The notes below the pieces were generated by a model. That model saw nothing but the letters and a program-made list of their open reading frames with translations. It did no database searches and was not told the DNA's origin. Shown here one piece after another: positions 1 through 9,528 of a stretch of 14,541 nt of DNA. This DNA is from Beroe ovata. Its lineage: Eukaryota > Ctenophora > Nuda > Beroida > Beroidae. Within the stretch, counting starts at the first letter, position 1; each line of letters starts with the position of its first letter. The stretch is taken from contig CAMPET010000340.1 of assembly GCA_946803715.1 (NCBI GenBank), forward strand, positions 17,433 through 31,973, given 5' to 3'. A program made the position numbers and the translations under genes.

Positions 1-20
1 ACACACACACACACACACAC
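1..20. repeat. (AC)n microsatellite at window edge
   Basis: Ten AC dinucleotides run from the first base, so the array probably continues beyond the window. No associated gene is visible. Confidence 0.9.
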
Positions 21-870
21 AAACATTATAATTTCAACACCTGTACCATAAGCTGTTGAAAGATGTATTCTTGTTAGAGCACAGCTCGGAAAGTGTTTTT
101 CTTGACTTTTGTTTTTCTAATTTGCCTCGAAAAATGGTTAAAACAGACGTTCATTTTACACCATATCAGTACAAAAGTGTAAATTAAAAAACAATGCTTT
201 ATCATTTGTATGCTACATCTTGAATTGTACAGTGCGGACATCCTGATAACACGGCACAATACAATTAGTGTACATTCATTATGTATATACATCGTGTACA
301 ATATACATGCTATATGCAAAGATATAATGAGCTTGCTGCCCGCTCACTTGCTCGTTGCACAGCCTTGTTTCGTTTATAACGTTGTAGTTTCCAGGAAGTC
401 CTGCATATCCACGCGAATGAACCCTGTATCACTCAATAACAAACAATTATTGGACAGTCATATGTACAGCTATCGAAAGTTATTCTACTACTTATTCTAT
501 CCAATTACTTATAAACGAAGACAAACAACGATAATTGGGCAAACATAATGTTTCATATACTTTTTCTTAGTATAGGTTATATTAGTATTACCTATGCTAT
601 TGCTGACACATTCTATTACTTATTTTTCTATTACTTATTCTTAAATTATGCAGCATGCTATTGCAGCATAAAGAATATTGCTCATCGCTTAGCGCTTATT
701 AATCAATGAAAAGACTAGAGAGTCAATCACAATCACGGCTAGGGGAATGAATTTAACGTTATTTAATTAAAGGATAATTGGTTTCATTGATGACATGCAA
801 TTGACACACACACAATGAATCTTTCCTTGTCCTCCAAATAAGGCATAACCCGGGTTTAATTACTTTCTCG

Positions 871-924
871 CACAGACACACAGACACACAGACACACACA
901 CGCACACACACAGACACACACACA
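871..924. repeat. Imperfect CA/CAGA microsatellite
   Basis: An array of CACA and CAGACA units, interrupted by one CG. It is the same dinucleotide type as the array at the left edge. Confidence 0.85.
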
Positions 925-1775
925 TCACATGTATAATATTATAGCAGGCCTATCTATATAGTTCATTACTACAGCCAGCTCATTCCGTGTTGATGTTTTC
1001 TCTGTGTATTGCTGTGTGTGTGCGCGCTAAGTTTATGAGTAAGGATGAGCTGCAATTCGTATATCCCTATTGTTCCTATAACTATAGGTAGGTGTGTGTT
1101 GCGAATGTACAATATGCATTATGCACACCGTGGAAATGTAAAATTTGCACATAGTGAACACTGAACAGCTACCGGCCATCAATTAACTGTAAACCCTGTC
1201 AGCATAGATTTTGCACATAGTATACATTTTCGTCCGCTCACTTATACTTCGTTCTTGGTTTGTATACATTTCAGAAGTCAACATACATGTAAGTAGGTAT
1301 TATACTTACATAGATAGGAAAAAATTAACGTTTCCCGCTCCTTGTTTACTATACAATGTACACAGTACAGCACATTAATAAGTCATAACTGTACAGTGTA
1401 CACTTCTGCGTGTTCTCAACACACTATACATTCTACTCAATGAGTTGCTGTACATGCATCTATGAGTGTAACATTGAGAACTTCACACCTCACTTCTTAG
1501 CTTTGAAACACAATGCACCTCGCACAAATCAAATTATACTCAGAACGAACATGTGTTTCATTCTCTCTTACGAACATTAAATAGTAAGAGAGGCGCCCCC
1601 TTTTCACGAAACTCTGTAATGTTAAATTTGGCGGATTATGACTGAGAATTTGGGTTTGAACTTAGGAATCAATCATTTCTCAGGTAAAAAGAGCTCAGGT
1701 CATGAGCGTCTGCTTTTTGGCACGCCCTGTTGGCAAAATGATTCTTTTATGAAGAAAAAGAAATACATTCAGTTG

Positions 1776-1813
1776 ATTCAGTAGATTTCTATTCAGTAGA
1801 TCATTCAGTAGAT
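1776..1813. repeat. Three copies of ATTCAGTAGAT
   Basis: Three exact copies of an 11-bp word start at 1776, 1791 and 1803, separated by 4 and 1 bases. They lie about 170-200 bp upstream of the GTPase start codon and directly before a TATA-like palindrome, so they could be promoter-proximal. No factor site is recognised. Confidence 0.75.
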
Positions 1814-1815
1814 TT

Positions 1816-1829
1816 CCCTATTTATAGGG
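1816..1829 (+). promoter_or_regulatory. TATA-like palindrome upstream of the GTPase gene
   Basis: CCCTATTTATAGGG is an inverted repeat (5-bp arms, 4-bp centre) that contains a TATTTATA core about 155 bp before the GTPase ATG. The spacing would suit a TATA box with a 5' UTR of roughly 120 nt. This rests on motif and position only. Confidence 0.25.
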
Positions 1830-1979
1830 AGGTACATATAACTTATGGATCGAATGGTACGAATCCCTTATAGACCCTCACGTAGAGTTAATAAAGCTTA
1901 TTATTGAATTCCGAGAAATCTTTTGACCTTACAAATTTCGATCCTCTAATGTACTAAACTCAAATAGCAGGTGTAGACA

Positions 1980-3478
1980 ATGACTAACTCTAAACATTTT
2001 GATGTCCTGATACTTGGTGATAAGGGAACGGGCAAGTCAACATTCATTGAGATGCACACAAACCAGGACGGTAAGCAATGAGCATGAAGATGAGCAATGA
2101 GCATGTAGATGAGCAATGAGCATGTAGATGAGCAATGAGCAATGAGCATGTAGATGAGCAATGAGCAAGTGGATGATGTGCTACTTGAGGATTAACTATA
2201 TCTATCTATATATTATACCTGTATAGTGTATACTGTATAGGTATGATGCAGTCATGTATAGGTATGAGGCAGTCATGCATAACGACTTATGTAGTGGAAA
2301 ATGCTAATCTAAAGCTCATGCATGATAAAAAACTTGCATTACCTTTGACTACAGTGGAGTATGGACTGTTTTTGACATCTAACTTTGGGAGAACCTAACA
2401 ACATTACTTTTCGACTTGATGGAACTTCACAACACCATTTTATACACTCAAATTTGTGATTTATCCTGATGCAAGTCTAATCAAACTACATCAGATTTTG
2501 ACCATACCACATCAACTTCTGATAAAGGTAGTGATAAATTTAAATTTCTGACAGCAACTCCTGAGTTCTGACACACACTAATTTAACTATTCCTACGCCA
2601 GGTTCCAACAACAACGAGAAAACCTCGTTTGTGGAGGGAGAACCGTACGAGTTTCATGTCAAGTACCACGAGTGTGAATCCCCTGAACTGGCAGAAAACT
2701 ACAACGATAAGGACCTTATTCTGTGTTGCTTTGCGGTCAACAATGTTCCTTCCTACAAGAAACTGGAATCCTACTATATCATTGAGGTGGGAGTTAGTGA
2801 TATAATTCTAATGACAAACAAGAGCTAGTTCAACTTTTAATGGTATCGCATGTTTTCAAGACTTAATACTTTAATAAAGCAGTCTAAATTCTGACAGTCA
2901 CCACAGCTCATCAATGACACAGATCTCATATTCTTACCACAGTTGGTAACCCTACCAACAACACAGTTTTACCACAGTTGGTAACCAATAACACAGCTGT
3001 TTTACCACAGGCTAAGAAGTATGGGCTGCCCATGCTAGCAGTGGGTACAAAGTGTGACCTGAGGGACGATCCGTCAAGAGATGACATGGTCAGCATTGAG
3101 CAGGGAATAGAAATATCAGAGAAGGTAGGAGAGTAATATAGACACTACCCTTAGCAACGAGCCTGTCACAAGTTTTCCTCAGCTTGGGACTCACTTTGCT
3201 ATTAACAGCATCTTTCGAAACTCGATTTTCCTGCTTGAAATACGAAACTGCTAGAGTTTGAGGTTGCTTATGTTGAGAAACATTAAATCGTAACAGCAGA
3301 ATCTCATCAGGTGGGAGCATCCGCGTATCTTGAATGTTCCGCCCAGGACGGCCAAACATTCGACCTGGACCAGCTTCAGGAGGAAATAGTGAAGATCATT
3401 CTTCACGATCAGAAGAGAAAAGATAAGAAGACGAGCAACTTCTCATTTGGGATCGTAAAGTTCCTTCTCGGTAGATAA
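1980..3478 (+). CDS. Atypical Rho-like small GTPase, four exons
   Basis: Exons 1980-2070, 2602-2786, 3011-3124 and 3311-3478 join in frame (phases 1, 0, 0) into 185 residues, close to the usual Rho length of about 190. All introns are GT-AG (531, 224 and 186 bp). Visible motifs are the P-loop GDKGTGKS (residues 13-20), the G4 motif GTKCDLRDD (104-112), which is characteristic of Rho rather than Ras or Rab, and the G5 motif ECSA (138-141). GEPY at 43-46 matches the strand before switch II, but the expected DTAGQ is replaced by a stretch around HECES (53-57). The position equivalent to Rac Gly12 is Lys15. Switch I is short with no clear PTVFD. The C-terminus has a basic KRKDKK patch (165-170) but ends in FLLGR with no CaaX cysteine. 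I infer a non-cycling Rho relative with a regulatory or scaffold role; orthology is unresolved. The start ATG has A at -3. Confidence 0.85.
2074..2175 (+). repeat. 19-bp minisatellite beginning at the splice donor
   Basis: About five copies of AGCAATGAGCATGTAGATG start at 2074, 2093, 2112, 2138 and 2157, with an extra 7-bp partial unit (AGCAATG) at 2131-2137. The first copy starts three bases into intron 1 of the GTPase gene, so the donor GTAAGC overlaps the first unit. Later units carry ATGAGC at that place and are not donors. Confidence 0.9.
2236..2277 (+). repeat. 21-bp tandem duplication in GTPase intron 1
   Basis: Two adjacent 21-bp copies differ at one base (TATGATGCAG against TATGAGGCAG). 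They lie inside intron 1. Confidence 0.8.
2934..3010 (+). repeat. Three tandem 3' splice-site-like units ending GTPase intron 2
   Basis: TTACCACAG occurs at 2934-2942, 2969-2977 and 3002-3010, spaced 35 and 33 bp. The last copy is the acceptor of exon 3, chosen because it restores the Rho reading frame at AKKYGLP. The first two are followed by TTGGTAACC, so each acceptor-like AG is three bases from a donor-like GTAACC. Related ACCAACAACACAG and ACCAATAACACAG words lie between the copies, so this is a degenerate tandem repeat. Confidence 0.8.
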
Positions 3479-3512
3479 ACCCAGCAGAGAACGGGAAGCT
3501 AGATATAGAATC

Positions 3513-3518
3513 AATAAA
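3513..3518 (+). terminator. Poly(A) signal AATAAA for the GTPase gene
   Basis: The first canonical AATAAA after the GTPase stop, 35 bp downstream. The cleavage site cannot be located by eye. Confidence 0.5.
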
Positions 3519-3670
3519 TCATATATAACATTCGATAGAATACCAAATCGGTGACAAGATAATTCACTAATTTAGTATGACTTCTGACACTGGGATTGAT
3601 GAGGAACACTGACCTTTGTTGTTTTCTTTTCTTTTGACCAATTTCATTCTAGAGGAGTAAATATCATGAG

Positions 3671-3683
3671 TTTATTCAATAAA
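3671..3683. terminator. Back-to-back poly(A) signals for both strands
   Basis: TTTATTCAATAAA contains AATAAA on the plus strand (3678-3683) and AATAAA on the minus strand (3671-3676), one base apart. It lies between the convergent stops of the GTPase gene (3478) and PHF5A (3946), so it could serve either or both. Confidence 0.45.
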
Positions 3684-3755
3684 GTGGAATTTTCTCAAAT
3701 TTTTGCAATCACTTTGAACTTCGAATTTCAACACCTTATTTCTTTTGACCCTTGC

Positions 3756-3761
3756 TTTATT
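3756..3761 (-). terminator. Poly(A) signal candidate for PHF5A
   Basis: AATAAA on the minus strand, 185 bp past the PHF5A stop. It competes with the signal at 3671-3676. Confidence 0.4.
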
Positions 3762-3945
3762 AGACTATTCAGTGTTCGATATGGTTGAAAGCAAATGATA
3801 TTGAAACAAACAAGAATGAATGAAACATGAATAATCTGTCACTCACGTGTCAGACAATATTAGTCAATTGGCATCATGATAGTGGACCAAAATATGAAAA
3901 TATAGGATAAATATTAAAAATAACAGCGAATGATATTCCCGTTCA

Positions 3946-4561
3946 TCATCTCTTCTTAAACCCATACTTCTTCCTCTCGTAAAACAAATCAGTCTTTGAG
4001 CTGCCCAGGTTTACAATCTTAGGGCAGCCATCTCTATCCTTCTCTTGGATCGTGCATTCCTTACAGTAGTACGCATCGGAGACCCCTGGCCCCCCACAAA
4101 TCGTACACCGACCCTGGTACGACCCGTAGTTGCACTCGTCACAGATCCGGACTAGGGAGCAGGGACGGACGTAGGAGTCACAGATCACGCATCGCCCGTC
4201 GCCTGGCGGGAGTGAGGGGGATATGAGCCGTGTTGGAATTGTATTGGGGGGGGTGTATAGAATATTAGAATGGGGAATAGTGGGGAGGGATGGGAGGAAG
4301 TGATGGGAGGAAGGAATGGGGCGAAGGAGGGGTGAGTTGGGAGAGGGGAAGTGATTACGGAGTATAGATAGAGAAATAGGAATGTAAGTGGCAAACGAAA
4401 AGAAGTGGCGTGAATATTATAACAGTTCAAGGTTAAGATCTGGGCCCTGATCTCTCGAGTAAAGCAGAGTGAGGGGGTAACTCACACTTTTCACAAAGCC
4501 TCCCTATCGCGACTCCGGGTTGTTTCCTGCACATTATCAGATCTGGATGATGCTTTGCCAT
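3946..4561 (-). CDS. PHF5A: PHF5A / SF3b14b, SF3B splicing-factor subunit
   Basis: Two exons, 4486-4561 and 3946-4202, joined across a 283-bp GT-AG intron (phase 1), give 110 residues, exactly the length of the animal protein. PHF5A is a zinc-knuckle subunit of the SF3B complex of U2 snRNP, where with SF3B1 it forms the pocket that holds the branch-point adenosine. The knot-forming cysteines are all visible: C11, C23, C26, C30, C33, C40, C46, C49, C58, C61, C72, C75 and C85. The tail ends YGFKKR as in other animals, and Tyr36, known for splicing-modulator contact, is present. From memory it differs from the human protein at only about five positions (for example Met for Phe10 and Pro for Ala15). 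The start fits because MAKHHPDL is the family N-terminus, with A at -3 and G at +4. It is convergent with the GTPase gene. Confidence 0.97.
4272..4294 (+). other. G-quadruplex motif in the PHF5A intron
   Basis: Four runs of three or more G with loops of 6, 1 and 2 bases satisfy the standard G-quadruplex pattern. It lies in a strongly G-rich stretch (about 4204-4350, with an eight-G run near 4243-4250). PHF5A is transcribed from the minus strand, so the G-rich strand is the template and the intron RNA is C-rich. Confidence 0.55.
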
Positions 4562-5715
4562 GCTATAGTACTATAACCTGTCAGTGTAAACAAATGTTCA
4601 AGTAAACAAATTTCATTATTTCACGGCTTTGACAGTAATAATAACTAGCAATAAAAAATAATTATCACACATTCAAATTTCAGTCATGCATAAAATTTCA
4701 TGCTAAACTCATTATATTTTCATTAATAAATAGACAAAAACCGTTCATTTTCATATTGGTGATAGCAATATTCCTGTAATAAGTTCATTTCGGAATTTGG
4801 TAATTTTATTGGAAAATAGTCACGCAAAAGATAGTTTGATCTTTTCGATAGTACAGTACCATAAATAAATCAAAAACTGTGATACCATTTCTGAATTCGT
4901 CGCTAGACTTTCTAATCAAAAATTCTCCATAAAATTGGAAAGATAGGACCAGTACTATTTTGTTATTTGATACTTGGTAAAATACTGAAAATAAGACCGG
5001 TAAAATTAACACTGTAAACACACTTTCAATCTCAAAAATAGGACGACAAAACTAAGAAGTTCGACCCTCAAGAGCAGCAGGCCTGAAAAGCAGGCATGAT
5101 TCCCTGACCCTACCGCCATCCTTACATCATATTCCGAAATGCGTGGCGAGGAAGCGACATATATTAGCTCGAACATCATTAATTCGAAAGCTGGACATCA
5201 AAAACGTGCACGTATGTACCTTGTGCTCGTCGCTCGATTTTCAGACCTATACCCACTTTTGAAGTCGAACTTCTTATCGACAACCCCAGCCCACCTCCAT
5301 AACAATTACATAATACGTGGTTCCAGGAGCACCTTGAATTCAAGCTTTAAATTCAAGCTTTTAACTATACCTATAGCTACTGTAGTACTGGTAGTTTAAT
5401 TCACAATCGATGAAATAAACTCATTGGGTAAGTAACTTTAATTAATAACTGAAAAACTGAACATTACAATTAACAATTATTGATGAAGGTCTATCATCTT
5501 TTGTCATCAGTCATTCACAATAATAAAAAATAAAACCAGTAAAAACTAAAACCACCGGGATAAGAATACATAAGAATAGGAATCACTGATAACAAAAATC
5601 TTAAAATAATGCTTTTGACCACTGCTACTGGATGAAAACTAGTTTGCTAATACACGCCTTGTTATTATACCTTGTATTACTAAGATTGTAAAACTGTTCA
5701 GCGATTATCATTATA
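4562..5715. other. Intergenic region between PHF5A and PSAT1
   Basis: The left part (4562 to about 5040) is very AT-rich and must include the PHF5A promoter. A more GC-balanced stretch lies at about 5041-5320. An 86-codon plus-strand frame at 5139-5399 crosses it but shows no recognisable domain and runs into a tandem duplication, so it is not called. The right end should hold the PSAT1 3' UTR. No AATAAA is seen there on the minus strand; the nearest variant is ATTAAA (5437-5442), about 275 bp past the stop. Confidence 0.5.
5337..5361 (+). repeat. Two copies of AATTCAAGCTTT
   Basis: Exact 12-bp copies lie at 5337-5348 and 5350-5361, one base apart. Function unknown. Confidence 0.75.
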
Positions 5716-6888
5716 TTAAGAATGATTTTTCATGAATTCAATCATGAAATCAGCAAGGCACTTTACTTCCTCCACTGTAATTGCATTGTACAGGGAAGCC
5801 CTCATCCCGCCAACCGATCTGTGTCCCTTTATCCCCTCAATTCTACACTCCTTCGCCCTCTTCACAAACTCACACTCCAGCTCACTTTGGGAAATGTTGA
5901 ATGTAACATTCATCCTCGAACGAGCATCCTTGTCCACCTTGCAGGTATAAAATCCCCCACTATTGTCAATGATATCGTATATCATCCTTGACTTCTTGTC
6001 AGAGAGGTCAGACAGGGCTTTCAGACCTCCAATCCTCAAGATATTCTTCAGAACCAGGTTAGTGACATAGATAGAGAAAACGTTTGGCGTGTTCACACAA
6101 GAGTTGCCCTCAGCCTGGAGCTTGAAATCCCAGATTTTGGGTACCGGATGAAAGTGTTTAGAATTGAGGAGGTCATCACGTATGATGACACAAGCCAGGC
6201 CGGCAGCAGACAAGTTTTTCTGAACCCCCGCGTAGATTATACCAAACTGAGAGACATCCACCGGACGTGAGAGGAAGTTTGAACTCATGTCACAGACTAT
6301 GGTGGAGTTTCCCTTTACAATATGGGAGAACTCTATACCATGGACTGTTTCGTTGTCACAATAGTGAATATACTTGGCTCCAGGAGTGAACTGCATCTCT
6401 TCCTCGACTGGCAGACCTGTGAGAAAATGATAATAGGGTCAATAAATCATTAAATCAGCAACTGAGATCAAGTAAAAGACCAAAACGTGAAGCCCTCACT
6501 CATACTGACCTGTAAAGGATGGTGGCATGGGGACAACATAGTTCACTTTAGCGTATTTCTCAGCCTCTTTGGCGGCGTTTTTGCTCCAGTTACCCGTCAC
6601 AATATGGTCCACAACATCATTCTCCCCAGTAACCAAGTTGAGAGGAACTGCTGAGAACATGCCTGTGGCACCACCTGCCAGCCACACCACATGGTAATTC
6701 TCAGGGATATCCAGAACTTCCTTCATGAGAGAACTAGTCTCGTTTAGCAGCGCTGTGAACTCTGGACTCCTGTGACTGATCTCCGTGATGCTCATACCAG
6801 TGCCGGCAAAGTCTAGGAGTTCGGATTGGACTTGTTTCAGGACTTCAGTCGGGATCTTTGCGGGACCCGCGTTAAAGTTGATCACCAT
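5716..6888 (-). CDS. PSAT1: Phosphoserine aminotransferase
   Basis: Exons 6510-6888 and 5716-6416 join across a 93-bp GT-AG intron (phase 1) into 359 residues (human about 370). This PLP enzyme converts 3-phosphohydroxypyruvate and glutamate to 3-phosphoserine and 2-oxoglutarate in cytosolic serine synthesis. It opens with NFNAGPAKIP, the family N-terminus. SHRSPEF (38-44), AGGATGMFSAVP (71-82, the PLP-phosphate loop) and TGNWS (98-102, with the ring-stacking Trp101) follow. Asp169 in CDMSSNF contacts the pyridine nitrogen, and Lys193 in GVQKN is the Schiff-base lysine. GHRSVGGMR (324-332) carries the C-terminal substrate-binding His and Arg residues. No essential residue is missing and there is no targeting peptide. 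The start has A at -3 and G at +4. The neighbours are unrelated in pathway; the gene downstream of its 3' end, PHF5A, is on the same strand. Confidence 0.97.
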
Positions 6889-7191
6889 CCTAGTTTGACG
6901 GGAGAAATGCCAGATCAGATCTCAGGGAACTCAACTCGAACCTCCAGGCATTGAATTAAACATATGCATGCGTGTAGAGCCAATAGTAATTCCACAAAAT
7001 ATACTCTGAGACAACATCAATATTTATAATCAACAAAATCAATTCCTTAGAAGTCGTTCATACGCAAAATCAATCGCCCGACAAAATCACGTCATTTGAT
7101 CTCATGGAGCCATGACAAATTAACACATCACAGAATATAATATGCTCCGAACCAGCTAAAATATCTGAAGGTGACATAAATAGTCACACCG
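6889..7191. other. PSAT1 upstream region and TRAPPC2 3' UTR
   Basis: This 303-bp spacer separates the TRAPPC2 stop from the PSAT1 start. It must hold the PSAT1 promoter and the TRAPPC2 3' UTR. No AATAAA is seen on the minus strand. No splice-leader acceptor or other sign of operon processing is convincing. Confidence 0.45.
7021..7028 (-). promoter_or_regulatory. TATA-box candidate for PSAT1
   Basis: The minus strand reads TATAAATA, 133 bp upstream of the PSAT1 ATG, in an AT-rich setting where chance matches are likely. Confidence 0.25.
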
Positions 7192-8728
7192 TTATATCAG
7201 GTATCGTCTACAGAGGGCTTTGACTTTCTGATTGAACACTTGAGATATAATGGGGGTGTTGGGCTCGTAGAATGGATTCATTGCTATCTTGATGTACAGT
7301 TCGTATACCTCCTGAAGGGTGATCGGAATTTTTGAATGAACTGTGTCAGTCAAAATGAATATTCGTGAGCCAGTAAAATCACTGATATATCAAAAGAGAC
7401 GATGTTCAACTCTGATTCTTTCTCATTACCTGGAAGAATTGTCGAATACTGTCCTCATTCTTCACGTCGTGTAAGATGACAAACCGTTGTTTCCCTACTG
7501 TCACAAACGCAGACACATTCCAGTCGTTGAATTTATCCACAATCTGTAACAATACAGGAAAGTCAACATGACAGCCAATACAATGAGACTCGCATAAACT
7601 GGTCGAGTTGAAACTAATGATACAAACCATGCAAAATTAAAACACCGAAAATCAGCATAAAAACAGGTAAAACAGGTTTTATCTCGGCAACAAGTCGGGG
7701 AAATAATTCGATTAGGCTGTTCTTCTCACCCTGCAAATCTATAATTCAATTTCGAAACCAGCAGAACAGGTTATTTATACATTTAAAGAGTCCTGAAGGA
7801 ACAAGGAGAAGAATTTCATGTCCAGTGTCCAATGCTGAATGGTCATGAAAGAAGGTCATAATGTGAGGTCAAGTTTCTTGAGTGTTATAGAATATCATTT
7901 ATCTCCGGAACCATCAGACTTGCTCCTCATTTTCGGTACCATGGCGTACCCTGCAGTTATTAGCGACTACTGCACAACTTTATTTAAGTACATCATTACC
8001 TGAAGTGTTCACAAGAAACACTCAACAGGAGTCTATTGTGTAATAAGTTGCCCGACTACTAACTAAATATCCCATTCAGTATCTATGCTCAAAGAGCGAA
8101 CACCAACAACTGGGGAAAGGGCGATGGTAAATCCCATGAACACGGAAATTTTGCGACTTTAGATCTTTAGAGCTGGACACCAGAATTATATAACACAAGG
8201 GAAATTTAAACATGGATATAGCATGTTTACCTACCAATTGGCTGATATCACGATTTATCTCTAGCAAAATCAGCCGATTCTTCAAATCGACAAATTGATG
8301 CATCAGATGATATCAGACTCAGTAATGCAAAAATTCACTGCATCACGTACTGTACCTATAAGCCTCTTTTTATTAAATACAAAAAATATAAATTAAGTTA
8401 CCTTGAGGTACATGTTGTTGGTGGTCCACATGTGCTCATCAATCATGTCAAGAGAGGCATGTGCAACAAACTGACAGAGATCTCTGTAGTCATCCTTCTT
8501 GTTATGACTATCACGGCTGTTGAAATAACCAATAGTGAAACTGTGAAATAGTGAAATACTTGACTACCTAGTGAAATTCAGTTGTGAAATACTGGACAAC
8601 GCTGTGAGCCAGAGCATACTTTTACAAGTTTTGGAAGGAGTGTCAATCCAGCCATACCTGTTGTGTTCTTGTTCATAGATAGGGTTGTCGAGGTGGCCAA
8701 TAATGACAAAATAGTAGTTTCCAGACAT
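7192..8728 (-). CDS. TRAPPC2: TRAPP complex subunit 2 (sedlin)
   Basis: Exons 8658-8728, 8402-8516, 7430-7543 and 7192-7311 join in frame into 139 residues (human 140). Introns of 141, 858 and 118 bp are all GT-AG. TRAPPC2 is a small longin-fold core subunit of the TRAPP complexes, which tether ER-to-Golgi vesicles and activate Rab1. The N-terminus [16 protein letters not shown] (1-16) is the first strand of the longin fold. [12 protein letters not shown] (40-51) keeps Asp47, the position altered in human spondyloepiphyseal dysplasia tarda. [14 protein letters not shown] (64-77), RFVILHD (82-88) and NPFYEPN (112-118) are family signatures. Compared with the human protein, the loop after residue 18 is slightly shortened and the C-terminus differs (RRYLI). 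It lies upstream of PSAT1 on the same strand, with no functional link seen. Confidence 0.95.
8533..8590. repeat. GTGAAA-rich simple repeat in TRAPPC2 intron 1
   Basis: GTGAAA occurs five times in 58 bp, three of them as TAGTGAAA. On the transcribed strand this gives a run of TTTCAC words directly before the exon 2 acceptor, and may act as its pyrimidine-rich tract. Confidence 0.55.
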
Positions 8729-9528
8729 CACTCTTTAACTTGGCCTTATACCATATGTAGGGGATCAGGTACCATGATCGCTTGACATTAATTATCATTA
8801 ATATGCAACTTCTAATATGGAATTATACATACTGATAGGTGGTAATAGTGGAGGTTTGGTAGGGAGTTTCAACTGCTGACTGTGCAGAACCATTTGGTAT
8901 CTGCATTTCACTACAGCAATCTCTTATTGAGATGCAGAAAAACGATGTCAAAGCGTAAATTCAAGATCAAAATCAATACATAAAAAACAATCGTAACCAG
9001 TTAATGTATACTATTTGTTCCGGAATACCGCACACAATATCAAAGTATGGGATATAAGGCTCATCTAAGGACTCAAACAATCAAGATAAACATTTCTCAT
9101 CACATTACAGATTCGTTAATTCCTTATGATTGAGAAGTCGGGAATAGGTTCAATATCGTGTAATTGACATTGATGCTAATCCAAGAAGAATGACTTCTCT
9201 GAAAAGATTATGCAACTTCTAAACAATTTGAAGGGCATAGGCAGCAATGCACCATAACATCTTAAACTATTACTCAAGTCTGATAGGAGAACAAAATAAG
9301 CGCACAAACTGCTCATACCTACACAATTCATATAATAGATATCAATGCACAAAATATAATCAATCTTTAACATCTATAAGAGCAGTCGGCAGTCCCCTGG
9401 TTTCAACACTATGATTTATTCTATCAAATTAAAAGCTCCAGGACTTCTGAAACAGGCACTATACAACATAGCTATACATTCTTTGTTTTGTGGTCAGTCC
9501 TTTGCAAACGGTTCACTTAATCAGTCCT
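8729..9528. other. TRAPPC2 upstream region and ZDHHC 3' UTR
   Basis: The left part should contain the TRAPPC2 promoter; the right part is the 3' UTR of the palmitoyltransferase gene. The word ATGCAACTTCTAA occurs near 8802 and again near 9210. A 65-codon minus-strand frame at 9176-9373 is low-complexity hydrophobic and judged chance. Confidence 0.5.
9415..9420 (-). terminator. Poly(A) signal for the ZDHHC gene
   Basis: AATAAA on the minus strand, about 110 bp past the stop and the first canonical one downstream. Confidence 0.5.

Larger units (their letters stand above)
21..1979. other. Intergenic and upstream region, no gene recognised
   Basis: AT-rich sequence with many stops in all frames. 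Open stretches such as 210-548 have low-complexity composition, no recognisable domain and no convincing splice context, so no gene is called. It holds CA-rich arrays, a short 11-bp tandem repeat and a word of about a dozen bases (TTTGCACATAGT) present near 1144 and again near 1208. The last few hundred bases should contain the promoter and 5' UTR of the GTPase gene. Just before its ATG, TACTAAACT followed by AATAGCAG (ending at 1970) resembles a branch point plus 3' splice site, so a 5' UTR intron or a trans-splice acceptor is possible. Confidence 0.5.

Noticed and set aside
210-548. 112-codon plus-strand open frame
   Set aside because: AT-rich, low-complexity composition with no domain, no splice context and no homology I recognise.
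2071-2601. A hidden exon in GTPase intron 1 carrying switch I
   Set aside because: No in-frame segment resembling PTVFD with splice sites could be found, and exons 1 and 2 already join in phase.
3090-3359. 89-codon minus-strand frame
   Set aside because: Antisense to exons 3 and 4 and intron 3 of the GTPase gene, whose plus-strand frame carries conserved motifs.
4185-4430. 81-codon minus-strand frame rich in Pro, Ser and Leu
   Set aside because: Lies in the C-rich PHF5A intron; simple composition explains its openness.
5722-5991. Two plus-strand frames of 72-89 codons
   Set aside because: Shadows of PSAT1 exon 2 on the opposite strand.
7544-8401. A snoRNA or nested gene inside the large TRAPPC2 intron
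   Set aside because: CTGA- and TGATG-like words near 8300 do not form a correctly spaced C/D pair, and the 75-codon frame there has no recognisable features.
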